A stretch of 8,473 nt of DNA from CAZJUO01 sp964549245 (GTDB taxonomy: Bacteria; Patescibacteriota; Patescibacteriia; UBA10025; JAHIVO01), in assembly GCA_964549245.1 (NCBI GenBank), contig CAZJUO010000057.1, forward strand, positions 1 through 8,473, read 5' to 3'. Positions 4,698 through 8,473 of the stretch are shown piece by piece. Position numbers and translations under genes: made by a program. Positions within the stretch are counted from its first letter, which is position 1. Every line of letters starts with the position of its first letter. The notes under the pieces were generated by a model. The model was given only the letters and a program-made list of their open reading frames with translations, was not told the origin of the DNA and did no database searches.

Positions 4698-6458
4698 ATG
4701 GTAAGGAAAAGAAATTCCAATACATATAGAAATAAGGATAAGCGATCGCTCGACCGCATCGGGTATCTACGTGCGGGCATATTTTTGTTTGCCGGGATTA
4801 TCGCTATGCGCCTGGTGGATATACAGGTATTCCAGCACGCTTTTTATGAAGCCTTGGCAGTCGACCAGCACAGTTTATCAGAACGGCTGATGCCCAAGCG
4901 GGGGGAAATATATGTGCGGGATGCGGCGTTTCCCGACCAATTATACCCGGTAGCGGTGAATAAGGCATACTATCTGGTGTATGCCGAACCAAAACGCGTG
5001 GAAAATCCGAAGGCCGCCGCTGAAGCCCTGGCGCCGCTTTTGGAAGTTGATGAAGAGGAAGTATTACCCCGTTTGGAAAAAGAAAATGACTTGTACGAAC
5101 CGCTCAAACGCCAGGTGAGCGAGGAAGCGGTGGAACAAATCAAAGCCTTGGAGATCGAGGGGATAGAATATCAGGAAGAGTATTACCGCTATTACCCGGA
5201 AAATAATATCGGTTCGCACTTGCTGGGGTTTGTCGGTTTCCGGGATGATGAGAAAGTAGGGCAGTACGGCGTGGAAGAGTATTGGGAACAAGGATTAGCC
5301 GGTACACAGGGGTATTTACAGGCAGAAAAGGATGCCCTTGGACGGTGGATCACGTTTGGAGCAAAACTGCTTGAAGAAGCGGAAGACGGCGAAGATCTGG
5401 TTTTAACCGTTGACCACACCATACAATACGAAGCCTGTAAGCGATTGAACGAGGCAGTGCAAAAGCACGGTGCTGATGGCGGTGCAGTAATGATAATGGA
5501 CCCGAAAACCGGAGCGGTTACGGCTATGTGCGGCTCTCCTGATTTTGATCCCAATATATACAACGAAGTGGAGGATATCAATGTCTATATAAATCCCGCC
5601 ACCTATTATATTTATGAGCCGGGTTCGGTCTTCAAACCTTTTACTATGGCCGCGGCCTTGAATGAAGGGACGGTAGGCCCGGAAACAACCTATGAAGACA
5701 CCGGGAGTGTGCAGATAGGAAAATATACCATAAAAAACTTTGACGGGCAGGCGCACGGCATCAATACCATGACGCAGGTTTTGGAGAAATCATTAAACAC
5801 CGGCGTTATCTTTGCCGCTAGGACTATTGGCCCGGAAAAGTTTGAAGACTATATCAAGGCATTTCATTTTGGCGAAACCTATGGTTTGCAATTAAACTCT
5901 GAAGCTAATGGCAACATTTCTTCCTTAGCCAAGCACCAGGATCTGTATATGGCCACGGGGTCGTTTGGGCAGGGTTTGTCAGTTACTTTACTCCAGCTGA
6001 CCAATGCCTTTGGGGCGATCGCCAATGGGGGCAAGTTGATGCAGCCGTACGTGATCGATGAAATAATTGACCACGACGGTTTTAGCCAAAAGACCGAACC
6101 TAAAGAACTGCGGCAGGTTATCACTTCCAAAACGGCTACCACCTTGAGCGCTATGCTGGTTAATGTAGTGCGCAACGGCCATGGCACTCGTGCGGGAGTA
6201 CCCGGTTATTTCGTGGCCGGCAAGACCGGTACTGCCCAAGTGCCCAAAGAGAACGGGGCAGGGTATGATCCCAATATAACTATCGGCAGTTTTTGCGGGT
6301 TTGCCCCGGTAGACGATCCGGCTTTTGTCATGTGCGTGCGCATCAACCGGCCTCGCGACGTGCAATGGGCCGAATCGTCAGCGGCGCCGCTATTCGGCCA
6401 ACTGGCCCAATTTATGCTAAACTATTATGGGATACCGCCGGAGGAGGCAGTAGAATAG
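4698..6458 (+). CDS. ftsI: Septal peptidoglycan transpeptidase FtsI (class B PBP)
   Basis: D,D-transpeptidase that cross-links septal peptidoglycan as partner of FtsW. From the ATG at 4698 it has 586 residues: a basic cytoplasmic tail, one membrane segment (about 21-40), a PBP dimerisation domain (about 55-235, with PKRGEIYVRD at 66-75 and YGVEEYWEQGLAG near 200), and a transpeptidase domain (about 255-575). The three active-site motifs are intact: SVFK (Ser310 to Lys313), SLN (365-367) and KTGT (509-512). There are no PASTA repeats, which favours FtsI over SpoVD-like proteins. The start is uncertain: three GTG codons from 4668 would add 10 residues including three His, but neither start has a Shine-Dalgarno sequence. 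I prefer the ATG because it leads straight into the basic tail. The gene starts 63 bases after the ftsL-like stop. Confidence 0.95.
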   Translation: MVRKRNSNTYRNKDKRSLDRIGYLRAGIFLFAGIIAMRLVDIQVFQHAFYEALAVDQHSLSERLMPKRGEIYVRDAAFPDQLYPVAVNKAYYLVYAEPKRVENPKAAAEALAPLLEVDEEEVLPRLEKENDLYEPLKRQVSEEAVEQIKALEIEGIEYQEEYYRYYPENNIGSHLLGFVGFRDDEKVGQYGVEEYWEQGLAGTQGYLQAEKDALGRWITFGAKLLEEAEDGEDLVLTVDHTIQYEACKRLNEAVQKHGADGGAVMIMDPKTGAVTAMCGSPDFDPNIYNEVEDINVYINPATYYIYEPGSVFKPFTMAAALNEGTVGPETTYEDTGSVQIGKYTIKNFDGQAHGINTMTQVLEKSLNTGVIFAARTIGPEKFEDYIKAFHFGETYGLQLNSEANGNISSLAKHQDLYMATGSFGQGLSVTLLQLTNAFGAIANGGKLMQPYVIDEIIDHDGFSQKTEPKELRQVITSKTATTLSAMLVNVVRNGHGTRAGVPGYFVAGKTGTAQVPKENGAGYDPNITIGSFCGFAPVDDPAFVMCVRINRPRDVQWAESSAAPLFGQLAQFMLNYYGIPPEEAVE

Positions 6459-6579
6459 TTCATGGCTAGTGAGAAGAGTGGAGGGAAAGCGATAGTTGAT
6501 GTTTGGTTTATTTAGGAATTGAAGAATGTTATTGGTTGAAAGTTTGATGAAGAGGGTATTGAAAGTTATTGTAAGTCAT

Positions 6580-6599
6580 ATGTTTCAACCTTGAAACAT
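6580..6599. repeat. Perfect 9-base inverted repeat in the ftsI-murF gap
   Basis: ATGTTTCAA (6580-6588) and TTGAAACAT (6591-6599) form a perfect stem around CC. There is no T run, so it is not an intrinsic terminator. A related word, GGTTGAAAG, lies upstream near 6531 and TTCAACC recurs at 6584-6590 and 6599-6605, so alternative longer pairings exist. The gap 6459-6679 shows no gene and no clear promoter for murF. Confidence 0.55.
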
Positions 6600-6679
6600 T
6601 CAACCTATTTCCATACTAATTTCTTTAAACATTAAACATTTCACCTTCTTCACATAGGAATAAAATATTAGAAATTTTA

Positions 6680-7975
6680 ATGAAACGCATCATCGAGTGG
6701 AAACTAAAACTATTTGCCTGCTGGGTTTTGAAAAAATATAAACCCGTAATTATTGGCGTGACCGGCAGTGTGGGGAAGACGTCCACCAAAGAGGCGATTT
6801 TTACAGTGCTGTCTTCAAAGTTCCGAGTGGGCAAAAATATCGGTAATTATAACAACGAAATCGGCTTGCCGCTGTCGATTCTAGGTTTGGAATCAGGCAA
6901 GAAAAATCCATTTGCCTGGCTGGGGGTATTTATCAAAGCACTGCTTATGCTGCTGGTTACCAAACGGGATTATCCGGAATATTTGGTTCTGGAAATGGGA
7001 GCGGACAAGCCCGGTGATATCAAATATTTGGTTTCAATGGCTCCGCCGTCGATTAGCGTGATCACCGCCATTGGCCAAGTGCATACGGAATTATTCGGCA
7101 GCCTTGATAAGGTAATTCGGGAAAAACAGCATATCATCACTTCCTTAAAAAAAGATAATATTGCGGTGCTTAATACCGATGATTCACTGGTCGTACAAAC
7201 GCAGGAAAAGACACGTGCCCGCGTAGTCAGCTTTGGTTTTTCAGAACAGGCTATGGTGCGGGCCAGTGAGGTGGCTATTTCAGCCGGCCCGTCCGCTGAT
7301 CCGTGGATTGACCAGCAGATCAAAGGGGTAAGTTTTAAACTGCAGTATAAGGGTTCTACGGTGCCCGTTTTTCTCCCCTTAGTTTTAGGGCAGCATCAAA
7401 TCTATAGCGCTTTAGCCGCTGCGGCCGTGGGCATAGCCTTGGAAATGAATCTTTCGGACATTGCTGGCGCTCTGGGCAAGTACCAATCGCCGCCCGGCAG
7501 AATGCGTTTATTGCCCGGGATCAAGCATACTTCTATCATTGATGACAGTTACAATTCGTCACCCATGGCGGCCAAAGCGGCACTGTCTGTTTTTGATTCT
7601 ATAAAAGTTTCCGGGCGTAAGTTTGTGGCTCTGGGCGATATGCTGGAGCTAGGATCGTATACTGAAGAAGGCCATCGTGAAGTGGGCAAGGCGGTTGCTC
7701 CTATTGCCGATATGCTGGTAACGGTTGGGGAGCGGGCCAAACTGATAGCCCAAGCGGCTGTGGAGGCGGGACTGCCCCAGGAAGCGGTGTTTAGCTTTGC
7801 GGATACCCTGCCAGCCGGGAAATTTATACAGCAAAGATTGCGCCAGGGGGATATCATTCTGGTAAAAGGCTCGCAAGGAGCGCGCATGGAGCGGATCGTT
7901 AAAGAGTTAATGGCCGAACCGTTGCGCGCCAAGGAATTGCTGGTGCGGCAGAGCGGTCCTTGGGTGGCCAAATAA
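6680..7975 (+). CDS. murF: MurF: UDP-MurNAc-tripeptide--D-Ala-D-Ala ligase, short form
   Basis: Cytoplasmic ATP-dependent ligase that adds D-Ala-D-Ala to the UDP-MurNAc-tripeptide, finishing the pentapeptide precursor. The central ATPase domain carries the P-loop GVTGSVGKTS (26-35), the MurF hallmark GNYNNEIGLPLSIL (55-68), the acidic metal/ATP site LEMGA (104-108), the conserved His135 in GQVHTELFGS, and Lys149 in REKQ at the place of the carbamylated lysine. The C-terminal domain has PPGRM (271-275), DDSYNSSP (288-295) and ALGDMLELG (317-325). With 431 residues it lacks the N-terminal substrate-binding domain of about 80 residues usual in Mur ligases: the P-loop begins only 25 residues in, after a hydrophobic/basic stretch. 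This short form seems typical of CPR bacteria (recalled, not checked). No Shine-Dalgarno sequence is seen. No further cell-wall gene follows. Confidence 0.93.
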   Translation: MKRIIEWKLKLFACWVLKKYKPVIIGVTGSVGKTSTKEAIFTVLSSKFRVGKNIGNYNNEIGLPLSILGLESGKKNPFAWLGVFIKALLMLLVTKRDYPEYLVLEMGADKPGDIKYLVSMAPPSISVITAIGQVHTELFGSLDKVIREKQHIITSLKKDNIAVLNTDDSLVVQTQEKTRARVVSFGFSEQAMVRASEVAISAGPSADPWIDQQIKGVSFKLQYKGSTVPVFLPLVLGQHQIYSALAAAAVGIALEMNLSDIAGALGKYQSPPGRMRLLPGIKHTSIIDDSYNSSPMAAKAALSVFDSIKVSGRKFVALGDMLELGSYTEEGHREVGKAVAPIADMLVTVGERAKLIAQAAVEAGLPQEAVFSFADTLPAGKFIQQRLRQGDIILVKGSQGARMERIVKELMAEPLRAKELLVRQSGPWVAK

Positions 7976-7994
7976 AATTTGACCGCCGAAAAGT

Positions 7995-8025
7995 AAAAAG
8001 CGCCCCCTGAATATCAGGAGACGCT
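7995..8025 (-). terminator. Intrinsic terminator of the minus-strand small RNA
   Basis: Read on the minus strand, AGCG (8025-8022) pairs with CGCT (8002-7999) and CCTGA (8018-8014) with TCAGG (8010-8006) around a 3-base loop. One more G-C pair and a small internal mismatch lie between the two stems. Five T follow directly (7999-7995), then ACTTTT. On the plus strand no T run follows, so it works in the minus direction only. Confidence 0.75.
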
Positions 8026-8057
8026 GTTGAGAGAAAACAAAACCTGCAAACATTCCC

Positions 8058-8080
8058 ACCTCTGGCAGGAGGTTGTTTTT
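8058..8080 (+). terminator. Possible plus-strand terminator after murF
   Basis: ACCTC (8058-8062) pairs with GAGGT (8069-8073) around a 6-base loop, followed by TGTTTTT. The stem is short, but it is the only T-tailed hairpin on the plus strand after murF. It is the complement of the inner hairpin of the proposed minus-strand RNA, so the structure may belong to that RNA instead. Confidence 0.4.
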
Positions 8081-8123
8081 ACGCAGGGTTTGCGATATTT
8101 TCACGGTAAAAAGAGCAGAAGTG

Positions 8124-8151
8124 AGTATAGCGCAGTGGCGGGAATTGTCAA
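8124..8151 (-). promoter_or_regulatory. Near-consensus promoter of the minus-strand small RNA
   Basis: Reading the minus strand, a perfect TTGACA (8151-8146) is followed after 16 bases by TATACT (8129-8124), so 11 of 12 consensus positions match. It points toward the 3' end of murF, where no sense gene exists, and lies 20 bases beyond the terminator of the last gene. A start near 8116 is expected. Confidence 0.65.
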
Positions 8152-8170
8152 GACGTGCTTATGGCACAGG

Positions 8171-8205
8171 AAAAAAATCCCCCAAAAACGTTTTGTTTTG
8201 AGGGG
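8171..8205 (-). terminator. Intrinsic terminator of the sorting-domain gene
   Basis: On the minus strand CCCC (8205-8202) and CAAAA (8200-8196), with one bulged base, pair with TTTTGGGGG (8187-8179). One base later seven T follow (8177-8171). It starts 24 bases after the stop codon of the last gene and separates that gene from the small-RNA promoter. Confidence 0.8.
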
Positions 8206-8228
8206 TGGTTAGTATAAGGTACATTTCC

Positions 8229-8473
8229 TCATTTCAACAGTACCATCTTTTTTGTTTCTACTGCTTGGCCCACGACTAAGCGATAGAAATAGATGCCTGA
8301 AGCGTGGTCGGTAGTATTCCACTGTATGGTGTAGTTGCCCGCTGACTGATATTGGTTATCCAGTAAGGTAGCAACTTCCTGTCCCAGGATATTGTAGATA
8401 GTCAGGGTAACCTGATTGGCTTCCGGCAATGAGTAGGCAATAGTAGTAGTCGGATTAAAGGGATTGGGGTGGT
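8229..8473 (-). CDS. C-terminal part of a protein with a type IX-like sorting domain (partial)
   Basis: The frame is open to the window edge, so only the last 80 residues are seen. They begin HPNPFNPTTTIAYSLPE and continue with VTLTIYNILGQEVATLLD, then SGIYFYRLVVG, and end KKMVLLK before TGA. This is the standard layout of the type A C-terminal sorting domain (Por secretion tail, related to FlgD Ig-like domains): a PNPFNP lead, a beta-sandwich, and a short basic-hydrophobic end. In Bacteroidota and relatives such tails direct cargo through the type IX secretion system to the cell surface. The rest of the protein, usually a large extracellular one, lies outside the window. A TTG at 8429 is an internal leucine codon and not the start. 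If the genome is CPR, the domain is unusual and may be transferred or have another role. An intrinsic terminator follows at 8205-8171. Confidence 0.9.
   Translation of the reverse strand, partial: HPNPFNPTTTIAYSLPEANQVTLTIYNILGQEVATLLDNQYQSAGNYTIQWNTTDHASGIYFYRLVVGQAVETKKMVLLK

Larger units (their letters stand above)
7995..8116 (-). ncRNA. Candidate free-standing small RNA of about 122 nt
   Basis: A near-consensus promoter (8151-8124) and an intrinsic terminator (8025-7995) on the same strand bound about 122 bases, with the expected start near 8116. The body folds into a stacked hairpin: AAACCCTGC (8091-8083) pairs with GCAGGTTT (8047-8040) with one bulged base, AAAC (8078-8075) with GTTT (8051-8048), and ACCTC (8073-8069) with GAGGT (8062-8058). 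AATATC (8099-8094) is complementary to GATATT (8015-8010) at the tip of the terminator hairpin, allowing a pseudoknot or an alternative fold. It does not match what I know of 4.5S/SRP RNA, tmRNA or RNase P RNA. A 65-codon GTG frame from 8104 crosses it and runs on antisense through the end of murF; I take that frame as incidental. Inferred from signals only. Confidence 0.55.

Noticed and set aside
5192..5581. 129-codon minus-strand frame inside ftsI
   Set aside because: Antisense to the well-conserved ftsI frame; Ser/Pro-rich shadow composition.
7549..7971. 140-codon minus-strand frame inside murF
   Set aside because: Antisense to conserved MurF motifs; shadow frame.
7907..8104. 65-codon minus-strand frame with GTG start crossing the small-RNA region
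   Set aside because: It overlaps the end of murF antisense, reads through a T-tailed terminator hairpin, and has no Shine-Dalgarno sequence. A promoter plus terminator around a structured RNA explains the signals better. It remains the main alternative.
8027..8212. 61-codon plus-strand frame after murF
   Set aside because: It is the complement of the small RNA, its promoter and the next terminator; composition is not protein-like and no start signal is seen.
8229..8429. TTG at 8429 as the start of a 66-residue protein
   Set aside because: The frame stays open upstream to the window edge and encodes the PNPFNP motif that must precede this domain, so the TTG is internal.

Overview
The window looks like a stretch of a moderately AT-rich bacterial chromosome, most likely from the Candidate Phyla Radiation (Patescibacteria, Parcubacteria-like). 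This placement is inference. It rests on a compact mraZ-rsmH-ftsL-ftsI-murF division/cell-wall cluster, a short MurF that lacks the usual N-terminal domain, near absence of Shine-Dalgarno sequences in front of the cluster genes, and AT-rich intergenic DNA built from recurring short words. TGA serves as a normal stop (rsmH and the last gene), which argues against the TGA=Gly code of Gracilibacteria/SR1.

Layout. Bases 1-768 hold a self-contained unit: a near-perfect sigma70-type promoter, a strong ribosome binding site, one unrecognised helical protein of 209 residues, and a terminator. A complete lexA follows on the minus strand (772-1386). It is divergent from a plus-strand multi-pass membrane protein with an HELSH zinc-protease-type motif (1449-2234). 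Bases 2235-2740 are about 500 bases of non-coding DNA holding short repeats, an orphan intrinsic terminator, two promoters that start with the same 11-base word, an array of MraZ-type boxes spaced on the helical repeat, and DnaA-box-like sites.

The cluster then runs on the plus strand: mraZ (2741-3172), a 152-base gap rich in inverted repeats, rsmH (3325-4281), an ftsL-like gene overlapping it by 4 bases, ftsI (about 4698-6458), a 221-base repeat-rich gap, and murF (6680-7975). MraZ probably represses its own promoter through the box array. RsmH methylates 16S rRNA. The FtsL-like protein and FtsI belong to the septal peptidoglycan machine, and MurF makes its UDP-MurNAc-pentapeptide precursor. 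The usual later members (mraY, murD, ftsW, murG) are not next to murF here.

The last 500 bases are on the minus strand. A partial gene runs off the window end and encodes a C-terminal sorting-type domain (PNPFNP start) like those of type IX secretion cargo, which is unexpected in a CPR-like genome; it has its own terminator. Between it and murF lies a TTGACA/TATACT promoter followed about 120 bases later by an intrinsic terminator, with a stacked hairpin in between. This looks like a free-standing small RNA that I do not recognise, and it is the best candidate here for something undescribed.
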